Source of the DNA: CAZUVM01 sp964623885
Lineage (GTDB): Bacteria; Verrucomicrobiota; Verrucomicrobiia; Limisphaerales; UBA8199
DNA: 31,704 nt
Reading direction: 5' to 3'
Assembly (NCBI GenBank): GCA_964623885.1
Contig: CAZUVM010000106.1
Location: 1-31,704, forward strand
The position numbers were made by a program, and so were the translations under genes. The notes beneath the pieces were generated by a model. That model worked only from the letters and a program-made list of their open reading frames with translations, had not been told where the DNA came from and made no database searches. Of this stretch, positions 1 to 9,083 are shown piece by piece (position 1 is the first letter of the stretch; each line of letters begins with the position of its first letter).

Positions 1-162
1 CAGGCTCGGTTGTTCGCGTTGAAGCGCCGATGTGATCGCCTGTTCCGCGTTTCGCTTGCCCATGCCGGTGACGAGCACGCGCAGTTCCGGCCGCCCGCGC
101 GCGATGGGGTCGAAGAACTTGGCCTCTTCTTTTACGGCAAAGCAGACCAGGGTCGTTTTCAC
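1..162 (-). CDS. Nucleoside phosphorylase/nucleosidase-like protein, N-terminal fragment
   Basis: Only the first 54 codons lie in the window; the gene runs off the left edge. Translation from the GTG at 162 begins VKTTLVCFAVKEEAKFF and continues to a VLVTGMGKRNAEQA segment. A short N-terminal strand with a 'KEE' turn, then a 'GMG...NA' loop, is the usual start of the purine-nucleoside phosphorylase/MTA-SAH nucleosidase superfamily (the futalosine-hydrolase group looks the same here). The GTG overlaps the TGA of the upstream exonuclease gene as GTGA, so the two are probably translationally coupled. That overlap is the main reason for choosing this start. The catalytic residues lie outside the window, so substrate and exact subfamily cannot be given. 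Confidence 0.6.
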   Translation of the reverse strand, partial: MKTTLVCFAVKEEAKFFDPIARGRPELRVLVTGMGKRNAEQAITSALQREQPSL

Positions 163-878
163 TTAATCCCTGCCAATCGCTCTTTCCAAATCTGGTACAG
201 CAGCACGGTTGCCTTTACGTCGCGGAGACAATATTCGGCAATCTCCCGATAGCGCCCTTCGGCAAGCAGAACGCCGACATCGCGTCCTGTAACTCCTTGG
301 CTCTTGGGCGACTCAATGCCAAATGCCTTGCAATAAAAGTCCAGGTTGAACCGGCGCGCGGCGCCATCCCGTCCACTCACGCCGTAAAACGTCAGTTGTT
401 CCGCCAGATCGCAGTGCGGTTCGGTTTGATAACGATAGCCGAGCCAATCCTTCCGCGTGATCGGAACGTTCAACAGCGCCGAGCGCAGATAGAGGAACGG
501 AACGTCAAAACCGCGTCCATTGAAGGTCACAATGTGGTCGTAATGCTTCGCCACATCCCAAAAGGCTGTGAGCAACTCGACTTCATCCATACAGGGGACA
601 AACTCCACCGGCCCGGCTTCGGTGGCGTCATCCTCATAATCCTCGGCGGTGAAGAGAACCTGGCCGCGCGAAGTTTCGGCGTTGAGCATGGCAAGGCAGA
701 CCACCTGGGAAGTAAATGGCCAAAGACTGCACTGCTGCAGGATTTCGCCACGGCGGGTCGCGCGAGCTGCCTCCTCGGCGATTTTCCCGCATTCCCGGAA
801 CAGGTATTCCTGCTGTGCCTCGTCGAACTGGTCCAGCGGCAGCGCGGAAGTTTCGATGTCGAAAACTAATTTGGCCAT
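159..878 (-). CDS. Predicted 3'-5' exonuclease, RNase H-like (PolB-exo/YprB type)
   Basis: A 239-residue protein with the three motifs of DEDD exonucleases in order: Exo I FDIET (D7, E9), Exo II TFNGRGFDVPF (N120, D125) and Exo III YCLRDVKATVLLY (Y216, D220). The Tyr at the third motif makes it DEDDy. In this fold the acidic residues bind two metal ions and remove nucleotides from 3' ends of DNA or RNA. It matches the stand-alone family described as related to the exonuclease domain of PolB. No polymerase, helicase or other extra domain is present. The gene starts at an ATG divergent from the response regulator at 1038, and its stop overlaps the GTG of the phosphorylase-like gene. Its role, whether repair or RNA processing, cannot be decided from sequence. 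Confidence 0.82.
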   Translation of the reverse strand: MAKLVFDIETSALPLDQFDEAQQEYLFRECGKIAEEAARATRRGEILQQCSLWPFTSQVVCLAMLNAETSRGQVLFTAEDYEDDATEAGPVEFVPCMDEVELLTAFWDVAKHYDHIVTFNGRGFDVPFLYLRSALLNVPITRKDWLGYRYQTEPHCDLAEQLTFYGVSGRDGAARRFNLDFYCKAFGIESPKSQGVTGRDVGVLLAEGRYREIAEYCLRDVKATVLLYQIWKERLAGIK

Positions 879-1037
879 GGTGGCGTGGCGCTCGTGCGAC
901 CTCTTTGTAGCCGGTGGGAAGCGGAGCGGCCAGCGTTTTCAGCCGCCCGGAAGGTTGGTCCTGCAAAAATCCACTATCCGAAAGCCGCCGATGTATTAAT
1001 ATAGGTGCTGAGAACCCGAACAACGAATGAGTAATCT
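879..1037. promoter_or_regulatory. Divergent intergenic region with AT-rich core
   Basis: A 159-bp gap between divergent genes, so promoters for both should lie here. The only AT-rich element is TATTAATATA at 994-1003, which could supply a -10 box in either direction. I found no convincing -35 hexamer at 16-18 bp on either side and no sigma-54 GG-N10-GC signature. The plus-strand gene starts at a GTG without a clear Shine-Dalgarno sequence. Confidence 0.35.
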
Positions 1038-2480
<1,443 letters not shown>

Positions 2481-2529
2481 AGAAGCGCCTGCTAACCAAA
2501 GACAGCCGTAAAGCGCGCGTTCGGTGCAA

Positions 2530-2680
2530 AATTCGAAACCCGAAGCTCAAAGCCCGAAAGAAAGACCGAGGGGCCGAAGCCCTACATGAGACGTTCCCAG
2601 ACCCAATTCGGATTTCGGGGTTCGGACTTCTTTCGGATTTCGGCCCTCGCCATTCGGCCTTCAACGCTCATTTGCGACGG
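2530..2680. repeat. Inverted pair of degenerate 7-bp (CCGAANN) repeats
   Basis: The left part (about 2530-2579) repeats a CCGAA core roughly every seven bases: ...CCGAAGC, CCGAAAG, CCGAAGC. The right part (about 2605-2665) carries the reverse complement, TTCGG, at the same period: AATTCGG ATTTCGG GGTTCGG. Together they could fold into a long imperfect hairpin around a short centre near 2590. The site lies between two convergent genes and so may terminate transcription from both sides, but there is no clean T-run. No open frame here looks coding. Confidence 0.6.
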
Positions 2681-2684
2681 TCTC

Positions 2685-3104
2685 CTAACGGCCGGACAGG
2701 ACATTTGGTGCGGGAGGTTTCTCCCTCTGGTGTTCGCTGTAGCTGATAAGGACCGCCCCAATCATGATCAGGATTACTCCGGCCCAGCGCATGGCGGACA
2801 CCTGCTCCTGCAGGAACCACATTGCGGCGAGCGTGGCAAAGACGAAGCTCAAGCCCGTCAGCGGCCAGAGAAAGCTAATCTGGCTTTTGGCCATCAGGAT
2901 AAGCAGACACCCAAAGAAAAGGGCCTCAAAAAAAACCCCTAAAAGGATCTGTGGATTGGTAATCCCGGCTCTCACAGCGCGGCTGATTTCGCTGACGTTC
3001 AGTGCGCGAACCTCGCCGATTTGAGTCATTCCCTTTTTAAGCAGGATCACACCGGTGCTTTCGAAGACCAATCCAATGAGGAGGATGAGCAAGAGTTTAG
3101 CCAT
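2685..3104 (-). CDS. Small EamA/SMR-like four-helix membrane protein
   Basis: A 139-residue protein with about four hydrophobic helices (residues 2-22, about 52-70, 75-98, 103-122), the size of one half of an EamA/DMT transporter or a whole SMR/ArnE-type protein. Recognisable features are an N-terminal Glu-Ser-Thr-Gly helix (LVFESTGVILLKKG) and a last-helix motif RWAGVILIMIGAVLIS. Such proteins usually work as dimers to move small cations or lipid-linked sugars. It starts one base after the end of the hpnK-like gene, with the TPR membrane protein before that, so the three are almost certainly one transcript. From context I favour flipping or export of a modified lipid over drug resistance, but this is inference. 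The C-terminal tail is short and polar. Confidence 0.75.
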   Translation of the reverse strand: MAKLLLILLIGLVFESTGVILLKKGMTQIGEVRALNVSEISRAVRAGITNPQILLGVFFEALFFGCLLILMAKSQISFLWPLTGLSFVFATLAAMWFLQEQVSAMRWAGVILIMIGAVLISYSEHQREKPPAPNVLSGR

Positions 3105-3105
3105 T

Positions 3106-3969
3106 TTAGAGATCCTGGTAACGAATCAGTCGAATACCGAGCCGGCGGACCTGCTCGCGCACACGTGGACTGATTAGAGCTTCAAATTCATTCCTAAACT
3201 CGTCGAGTGAGGGATGCGAGTAAAGCTCCGAATCGCCGGGCGGCAGCCTTGGCAGCAGCTTCAGCACATACGTTTCGTCCACCAACGCATTTTGTAGCAG
3301 TCCAAAAACGGCGTCGGTGTGACGAAATCCGCGCCCGCGCAGAACTGGCCGCGCTCGGGCGCTAAGGGAATGAAAGATGATCACATGCAGCAGCCGATAT
3401 CCAAAGCGGCCGGAAGCCAAACGCAAGTTAAGCCGGAACGGATCGAACGTGAGCCGCATGCGCTCAATGCCCAGGGACGCGGCATCCTGCATCAGAATCT
3501 CAAAGATCACAGGGTGCAGGTGCAGGTGCAGATGTCCGTTGACATGATCGAGTTTCAGTCCGGTCGCCCGGAACCGATCGAATTGGGCGTGGATTTCAGC
3601 GCGCAATTGTTCTCTCAACGAACGCACAAAAAAGTAACAGAACCCTGCGCGGGCCGGATTGTTTGTGAATTGTTGCAATGCATCCACCAAACCGGGAATT
3701 CGTTGGCGCGGCAAAGTGGAATGACCGCACAAGAGCGTCAGATGCAGGCCGACACCGAGATTCGGGTTTTCACGGGCCAAGGCGACGGCTTCGTCACAAG
3801 CAGGCTCATTCACCATGAGGCTGGTCGTGGTCAGGATGCCTTCTCGATGCGCGCGAACGACCGCGGCATTGATGGCCCCGGAACGACCGAAGTCATCGGC
3901 ATTGACAATTAAACGCGGCCCATCCGGGCTCGCCGCCAAGGTTATGGCCGTCTCCATCTGCGTGCTCAT
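3106..3969 (-). CDS. hpnK: YdjC/ChbG-type deacetylase, HpnK-like
   Basis: A 287-residue protein of the YdjC family of carbohydrate deacetylases. The metal and active-site signatures are visible: IVNADDFGRS (D25, D26), GLHLTL (H76) and the His-rich DHVNGHLHLHLHP at 141-153. Family members remove N-acetyl groups from oligosaccharides. HpnK is the branch found in hopanoid gene clusters, and the overall length and sequence style fit it best. An HpnD-like synthase 2.3 kb upstream on the same strand supports that reading. Its ATG overlaps the stop of the TPR membrane protein as ATGA, and one base separates it from the EamA-like gene. The exact substrate has not been shown for the family branch, and ChbG-like activity on another glycan is the alternative. 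Confidence 0.8.
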   Translation of the reverse strand: MSTQMETAITLAASPDGPRLIVNADDFGRSGAINAAVVRAHREGILTTTSLMVNEPACDEAVALARENPNLGVGLHLTLLCGHSTLPRQRIPGLVDALQQFTNNPARAGFCYFFVRSLREQLRAEIHAQFDRFRATGLKLDHVNGHLHLHLHPVIFEILMQDAASLGIERMRLTFDPFRLNLRLASGRFGYRLLHVIIFHSLSARARPVLRGRGFRHTDAVFGLLQNALVDETYVLKLLPRLPPGDSELYSHPSLDEFRNEFEALISPRVREQVRRLGIRLIRYQDL

Positions 3970-6152
3970 GGTGAGCGACGTTCGTTCTTGTCCGGTTTGG
4001 TTTCGCTCGAAGAAGCGCCCTCGTGGTAGGGTTGGCCGGCGCGATAGAGAGCCAGCCGCGACTCGGCCGCGCTGGCCAGCGCCGGTTTGCCCGCCGCCAC
4101 AGCTGCATCACGGGTCTTTTCGGCCGCGGCAATGGCATCGTCAAACCTCCCCGCCTCAGCATAGGCAACGTCTAGAACCGCCAGATTCCGGGGGTCTTTC
4201 TCGCCAGATTGACAGACTCGTTGCGCCAGGCGCAGCGCTTCCGCGGGATTGCGAAACTCGGCCTTCGAGCACGTCGCGCGCAGCCAGGCCAGGCCGCGGA
4301 GCGCGCCGGGCCAGCTGGACTTCAGGCTCAGCGCTTGCTGATACGCAGCAATCGCTTCAGTTGGTTGGCCGCAGGCGGCCAGCGCGCGCCCCAGGCCGCT
4401 TAGAGCATCCGGGTCATTCGGATTCAGTTGCACGGCCTCTTTGAAATGGCCGACGGCCTCGGTGGGGCGACCCAGTTGCAGGAGAGCGGCCCCGAGATTG
4501 AAGTGAGCGTCGGCGGAATCCGGATTGAGATGCAAGGCCTCGGCGTACTCCCGGCAGGCTTCTTCTGAACGGCCCAAGTTCGAAAATGCCATGCCGAGCC
4601 GATTATGAGGAGCATCCCACCAGGGACTGATGCGAATAGCCGCCTGATACGCATCCACCGCCTCCGCGCTTTTTCCCAAACCATCAAGAGTCATGCCCAG
4701 ACTGTAATAAGCGCTGACATAATTGGGATCGGCGCGGATGGCGGCACGAAAATGATTCAGGGCTGAGGTGAAATCTCCCTGACTGCCGTCGATGGAGCCT
4801 AGTTTGAAGTGGGCCGGCGCGTTATCGGGGTTTACGGCCAAAGCATGGCGGAAGAGTGTGGCGGTATCATGCCAATACTGCGCCTGGCGCGTCGCCATGA
4901 CCGCGCAGGCGCAAAGTCCGACACCGGCAGCAAGCCCTAACCCACGGCGCCCGGTCTCCGTCATCGCGAAGAGTTCGGTGGCACTCCAGACGAGACAAAT
5001 GAAAATGCCAATCAAAGGCATGTATGTGTATCGGTCGGCCATGCCGTGGCTGCCCGCCTGAACGAGACCAATGACGGGGACGAGCGTGCCGAGAAACCAG
5101 AACCAGCCGGTGATCAACCAGGGAGCTTTTTTATGCAACCCCACTGCCGCGAATGAAATCGCACCGAGCGCCAAGGCAGCGACAGCAATTATCAAAATCG
5201 GCCATTGAAGGGATTCGGGGTAGCGGATGTCCGGATGAGGATAGTACACGCTGAGCCCCACCGGACAGAATGTCTTGACCAGGTATTTCGCATAGGACGC
5301 CACCGCGTTGGCCAGGCGGCTGCCAAGCGGCAGGACCAGCGAAAAAGCATGCGCGGTGGCCTGAGCCCGATAAGCAATGATACTGGCTGCGAAACTCAAC
5401 ACCAGGAACGGCACCTTCTCCTGCAATAAAGACCATAACTTGGCCGGTCGCACCGCTTGAGATTTTATTTCCATACGGGCCAGGGGCCAATAGTCGAGCA
5501 GCAGCAGCACGAACGGCAGCGTAACCGTCATTACCTTGCTCATGAGACTGCAGGCAAAAAGCACGAGAGCGCAGGCGTACCACAACGCCGCTTTACTGCG
5601 GCTCGACCGTGATGAGACGTTTTCCCTTTCCGGCGGCTGGTTGCGATTCGCGGCGAAGTTCGCATAAGCCCATAGCGTAAGAAGGAAAAAGAATGTGCTC
5701 AGCATGTCCTTGCGTTCCGAGATCCACGCCACGGATTCGACATGGAGCGGGTGCCAGGCAAACAGAGCGGCGACACCCGCGCTGCGCCAGGGGGCACCTG
5801 TCAGCTTTTGGAGCAACAGAAAAAGCAGCAGAACATTGGCAAGGTGCCAAAGCAGATTCATCAAATGGTGCGCTGAGGCATTCAAGCCGAAGCACTGGAC
5901 ATCGAACATGTGCGAAAGCCAGGTCAGAGGGTGCCAGTTGCCGAAAAACCCTGTAGTAAACGCCCACCGCACACTTGACCAGGTCAAGCCGCTCAGCACG
6001 TGCGGGTTCTGAGTGACATACAAGCCGTCATCGAAGGAAATGAAGTCACTGTGCAGAACCGGCCAAAAGGCGGCGAGCGTGATGACCGACAGCACTGCAG
6101 CCATCGCCAGTGTGCGGGCGCGAGCGCTCAATTCAACCCCCTCGCAGGACAT
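3966..6152 (-). CDS. Multi-spanning GT-C-like membrane protein with C-terminal TPR repeats
   Basis: A 728-residue protein. The first 430 residues hold ten or more hydrophobic helices. An acidic pair in the first external loop (SFDDGLYVTQNPHV) is followed by the NWHPLTWLSHM and HPLHVESVAWISERKD signatures typical of bacterial proteins resembling TMTC/PMT O-mannosyltransferases. Residues about 440-690 are six or so TPR repeats (for example DFTSALNHFRAAIRADPNY and SADAHFNLGAALLQLGRP). GT-C enzymes move sugars from lipid-linked donors on the outer side of the membrane, and the acidic pair would be catalytic. The TPR part probably holds protein partners. The gene is translationally coupled to the HpnK-like deacetylase, which suggests glycan or glycolipid modification. 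Donor and acceptor are unknown. Confidence 0.78.
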   Translation of the reverse strand: MSCEGVELSARARTLAMAAVLSVITLAAFWPVLHSDFISFDDGLYVTQNPHVLSGLTWSSVRWAFTTGFFGNWHPLTWLSHMFDVQCFGLNASAHHLMNLLWHLANVLLLFLLLQKLTGAPWRSAGVAALFAWHPLHVESVAWISERKDMLSTFFFLLTLWAYANFAANRNQPPERENVSSRSSRSKAALWYACALVLFACSLMSKVMTVTLPFVLLLLDYWPLARMEIKSQAVRPAKLWSLLQEKVPFLVLSFAASIIAYRAQATAHAFSLVLPLGSRLANAVASYAKYLVKTFCPVGLSVYYPHPDIRYPESLQWPILIIAVAALALGAISFAAVGLHKKAPWLITGWFWFLGTLVPVIGLVQAGSHGMADRYTYMPLIGIFICLVWSATELFAMTETGRRGLGLAAGVGLCACAVMATRQAQYWHDTATLFRHALAVNPDNAPAHFKLGSIDGSQGDFTSALNHFRAAIRADPNYVSAYYSLGMTLDGLGKSAEAVDAYQAAIRISPWWDAPHNRLGMAFSNLGRSEEACREYAEALHLNPDSADAHFNLGAALLQLGRPTEAVGHFKEAVQLNPNDPDALSGLGRALAACGQPTEAIAAYQQALSLKSSWPGALRGLAWLRATCSKAEFRNPAEALRLAQRVCQSGEKDPRNLAVLDVAYAEAGRFDDAIAAAEKTRDAAVAAGKPALASAAESRLALYRAGQPYHEGASSSETKPDKNERRSP

Positions 6153-6247
6153 TTCGCAGCCCGCGCAGCGCGATAACTGGAGCCGTAAGGGTCGCGAGCC
6201 ACGGATTGGCGCAGGAATTGTCGCATGTTAGCCGCCTTCAACAGGCC

Positions 6248-7111
6248 TCATCCGTAGCCCGGCACGCGGCTGCCGGCAGCGAATCGACACCAGGTGCGGA
6301 ATATCAGTAACAGCTTTTGGATTTTGCTCAGCCGGGTCGGGATAGGGCCGAATACATTGAACTGCCGTCGCTCCAACTTCCTAAGCAGCCGCCAATAAAC
6401 CGTCCCCATTAGTTCGGCAGCGACCATCGAACGACGGTCCGCAGCCGGCAGGATCTCACGAGCCTGCCGATAAAAATACCGGGCCCGCTCGTCAACGCTG
6501 CGCGCCAGAGTATAGAATCGCTCCGAATATTCAAATTGCAGCAGTTCCTCCGGTTTGACTCTAAACCGGTCGAGTTCCGATAGCGGCAGGTAAATGCGGC
6601 CGCGTTCCGCGTCGGTTCGAACGTCGCGCAGAATATTGGTCAATTGCAAGGCCTTGCCCAGATAAACGGCATAGTCTCGACAAGCAGGCTGGGAATAACC
6701 GAAGATCTCGATGCTGAGCAGACCGACCACTGAAGCTACGCGATAGCAGTAGAGCTCGAGCTGGTCATAATCCGCGTAACGCAAGATGTCGAGATCCATC
6801 TCAACTCCCCTAAGCAAGGCATCAAAGTGCTCCAAGGGAAGCTTGTATTGATGGATCACGGGTTGCAATTCACGGTTGACCTGAAACTGCGGGGATTCGT
6901 CCCCGCAGGCCCGGCGCACATCCTCCCGCCACTCAGCCAAACGAGCGCGCCGCTCCGGGATGGGGCGGGTGTCTTCATCGGCCACGTCATCAACTTCCCG
7001 GCAAAAAGCATAAAGAGCTGCCATCCCCTCACGCTTGGCTCTTGGCAGCATGACGAACGCCAACGCCAGGTTGGAAGCGCTTTTGCGAGTGATGGCGCGA
7101 CTTTCCTTCAT
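6248..7111 (-). CDS. hpnD: Squalene/phytoene synthase family, HpnD-like
   Basis: A 287-residue trans-isoprenyl diphosphate synthase. Both aspartate-rich, Mg-diphosphate-binding motifs are present: DDVADED at about 41-47 and DVRTDAERGR at about 163-172, with the surrounding YAFCREVDD and LTNILRD context. The family condenses two prenyl diphosphates head to head. Residue style (RAKREGMAALYAFCREVDDVADE) resembles HpnD, which makes presqualene diphosphate from two farnesyl diphosphates in the HpnCDE squalene route. Phytoene synthase is the alternative. I chose the ATG at 7111 over an upstream in-frame TTG. No hpnC, hpnE or squalene-hopene cyclase is in the window. It follows the His-rich gene by 64 bp and precedes the TPR/HpnK/EamA genes by 95 bp, so it may link the two blocks. 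Confidence 0.8.
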   Translation of the reverse strand: MKESRAITRKSASNLALAFVMLPRAKREGMAALYAFCREVDDVADEDTRPIPERRARLAEWREDVRRACGDESPQFQVNRELQPVIHQYKLPLEHFDALLRGVEMDLDILRYADYDQLELYCYRVASVVGLLSIEIFGYSQPACRDYAVYLGKALQLTNILRDVRTDAERGRIYLPLSELDRFRVKPEELLQFEYSERFYTLARSVDERARYFYRQAREILPAADRRSMVAAELMGTVYWRLLRKLERRQFNVFGPIPTRLSKIQKLLLIFRTWCRFAAGSRVPGYG

Positions 7112-7175
7112 GAACAAGATTCGGACGCGCTCTTACTGTAAGGCCTGAGCCTGGCAGCGGAAGGGACCGCGCCGC

Positions 7176-7559
7176 TCATGGGACAGGTCCCGGCGGGCGT
7201 TCGGAACGTATGGGAGGCAGCCCGCCCGTCTCGGCAAGCGTGGGATTGCGCGGACGGTGACCGCGCCGCCGCCGCCGCCGGCGACGGCGGTTCGAACCCT
7301 CGATCACCTGGTCACCTGACGAGGTCTGGTTAACCTGGTTTACCTCGGGGTCATGGTGATGGTGGTGCCGGTGATGATGATGATGATGGTGGCGACGTCC
7401 GCGAATGTATACTGCCCAAATGAGCATTCCGGCAACCAGCAGAAGCAACGCGCCAAAAATGACAATCACATCGCGCATCGAACCGCTCAGTGTCCGCCAG
7501 GATTTGTCCACTCTTTCAAAGAGTGTTTCCTGCGCCAGAAAAAACGGAAAGGTGCTCAT
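7176..7559 (-). CDS. Single-pass membrane protein with His-rich and Arg-rich tail
   Basis: A 127-residue protein of unrecognised family. About 28 polar residues precede one strong transmembrane helix (DVIVIFGALLLLVAGMLIWAVYI). Directly behind the membrane comes RGRR, then seven His, an Arg and five His, a polar linker, and a run of nine Arg (about residues 91-99) before a Pro-rich tail. The His cluster could bind Ni, Zn, Co or Cu, and the Arg run could bind nucleic acid or anionic lipid; both are inferences. The ATG overlaps the stop of the upstream sigma-54 regulator as ATGA. It is therefore made together with a two-component system and could be a target or accessory sensor. The DNA is a CAT/CAC microsatellite, so repeat lengths may vary between strains. 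Confidence 0.75.
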   Translation of the reverse strand: MSTFPFFLAQETLFERVDKSWRTLSGSMRDVIVIFGALLLLVAGMLIWAVYIRGRRHHHHHHHRHHHHHDPEVNQVNQTSSGDQVIEGSNRRRRRRRRRGHRPRNPTLAETGGLPPIRSERPPGPVP

Positions 7560-8983
7560 GCCGAACCAGCTTTGCCGGCCGGCGCGGCAGTCTCATCCTC
7601 GCCATCCACACCGGCAATATTCAGCCGCTGCATGCGATACCGAAGCGCGTGGCGGCTGATTTTCAGGTGTTCGGCAGTTTTTGCGAGGTTGTAATGATGC
7701 ATATCGAGCAGCCCGGCGATGAGCTCGCGCTCGTAACCGGCCATGATTTCGTCGAGCGACCCGCTTGGGACACTTTGCGCTGCGGCGGCCTTGTGGAGCC
7801 GGGCTTCGAGCTGGAAATCCGGCAAGCTTTCGGGTCGAATCTCCGATGTGTTTTCGAGAATCAATGCTCGTTCAATCACGTTGCGAAGCTCCCGAACATT
7901 CCCGGGCCAATGATGCGCTTCGAGCTTTTGTCGCGCGGCGCGGGAAAGCGAGCGCGTGTTTTTGTTCATCGATAAGGAGAAGGTGCGAAGAAAGTATTCC
8001 GCCAGCAGACCCACATCACCGCCACGCTCGCGTAACGGAGGCAGGCGAAGCTGAACCACATTGAGGCGATGAAATAAATCTTCACGAAACTGGTCCTGGG
8101 CAATGGCGCGCACAATGTCCCGATTGGTCGCCGCCACCAAGCGCACATTGACCCGCAGTTCCTGGTTGCCGCCGACGCGAGTGAATGTGCCGTCTTCCAG
8201 GAACCTCAACAGCTTGGCCTGGAGCGGACGGCTCATATCGGCAATCTCATCCAGAAAAATCGTGCCGCCATCCGCCTCTTCCACCCGCCCGGGCTTCTGT
8301 TTGAGTGCACCCGTGAAGGCGCCCTTTTCGTGGCCGAAGAGCTCGCTTTCCAGCAGGGTCTCGGGGATGGCGGCGCAATTGATCCGGACGTAGCTGGCGC
8401 GCGTGCGCTGGCTCAGGCTATGCAGGGACCCCGCCACCAATTCCTTGCCGGTGCCGCTTTCACCCAAAATCAGCACCCGGGCGTCAGTGGGAGCAACGGT
8501 TTGAATAAGCTGCCGCAATTCGCGTATCCGCACGCATTCGCCGATAATCTGGTCGAGCCGGTAAGTCTCGGTGGCGCGGGCGCGGAGGTTGGCATTTTCC
8601 TGAAGGAGACGATAGCGCTCACCGCACCGGCCCACGGCATGGAGGAGTTCCTCAGGTGCAAACGGTTTGCTCAGGTAATCCATAGCGCCGGCCTTGATGG
8701 CGTCGACGGCCAGTTTGGCAGTAGCAAAGGCCGTAATCATCAGCACGGGCAGGTCTGGCCACTGCGCCCGCATGCGTGCCAACAATTCGTAACCGCTCAT
8801 CCCCCCAAGCCGGGCATCAGTAATGGCCATGAAGAATTCTTCCCGACCCAGGAGATTCAATGCTTCTTCAGCGGACTCCACTCCTCGCACCCCATAGCCC
8901 TCGTCTGCCAGCATTTTCTGGAGCGACAAACGCATGTTCTTCTCGTCGTCGACAACAAGCACCGGTGGCAAGGGAAGGCTCAT
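7556..8983 (-). CDS. NtrC-family sigma-54-dependent response regulator
   Basis: A 475-residue regulator. The receiver domain (1-125) has D12/D13, phospho-acceptor D56 (AITDARLGG) and Lys107. The AAA+ domain has Walker A GESGTGKE at 174-181, GAFTGA at 221-226, Walker B GGTIFLDEIADM near 239-250 and the HHWPGNVREL motif. The Fis-type helix-turn-helix is NLAKTAEHLKISRHALRYRM. It lies 100 bp downstream of the membrane histidine kinase on the same strand, so the two form a probable cognate pair. Its stop overlaps the start of the His/Arg-rich membrane protein. Full receiver chemistry and an intact GAFTGA loop mean it should be a phosphorylation-controlled sigma-54 activator. Target genes cannot be read from the window. 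Confidence 0.93.
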   Translation of the reverse strand: MSLPLPPVLVVDDEKNMRLSLQKMLADEGYGVRGVESAEEALNLLGREEFFMAITDARLGGMSGYELLARMRAQWPDLPVLMITAFATAKLAVDAIKAGAMDYLSKPFAPEELLHAVGRCGERYRLLQENANLRARATETYRLDQIIGECVRIRELRQLIQTVAPTDARVLILGESGTGKELVAGSLHSLSQRTRASYVRINCAAIPETLLESELFGHEKGAFTGALKQKPGRVEEADGGTIFLDEIADMSRPLQAKLLRFLEDGTFTRVGGNQELRVNVRLVAATNRDIVRAIAQDQFREDLFHRLNVVQLRLPPLRERGGDVGLLAEYFLRTFSLSMNKNTRSLSRAARQKLEAHHWPGNVRELRNVIERALILENTSEIRPESLPDFQLEARLHKAAAAQSVPSGSLDEIMAGYERELIAGLLDMHHYNLAKTAEHLKISRHALRYRMQRLNIAGVDGEDETAAPAGKAGSA

Positions 8984-9032
8984 GCGTTAAGTCCTGACGC
9001 GAAACCTTGCGCTGGCACCCCTGCGCGATCGG

Positions 9033-9051
9033 TGGCCGGCATCACCGGCCA
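9033..9051. other. Small hairpin between kinase and regulator genes
   Basis: TGGCCGG, a 5-base loop and CCGGCCA form a perfect 7-bp GC-rich stem in the 100-bp gap between the kinase stop and the regulator start. There is no T-run after it on the coding strand. It may tune the relative expression or mRNA stability of the two genes rather than end transcription. Confidence 0.4.
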
Positions 9052-9083
9052 ATTTGGCGGCATTGGAGCCCTGGCTTCGGAGT

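Noticed and set aside
7340..7400. Short tandem CAT/CAC repeats, considered as a CRISPR-like or regulatory repeat
   Set aside because: The repeat is explained by the coding of the poly-His tract and has no spacer structure.
9013..9026. Possible sigma-54 promoter with a TGGCAC core on the plus strand
   Set aside because: The -12 GC is missing at the right distance, and the site points into the 3' end of a minus-strand gene.
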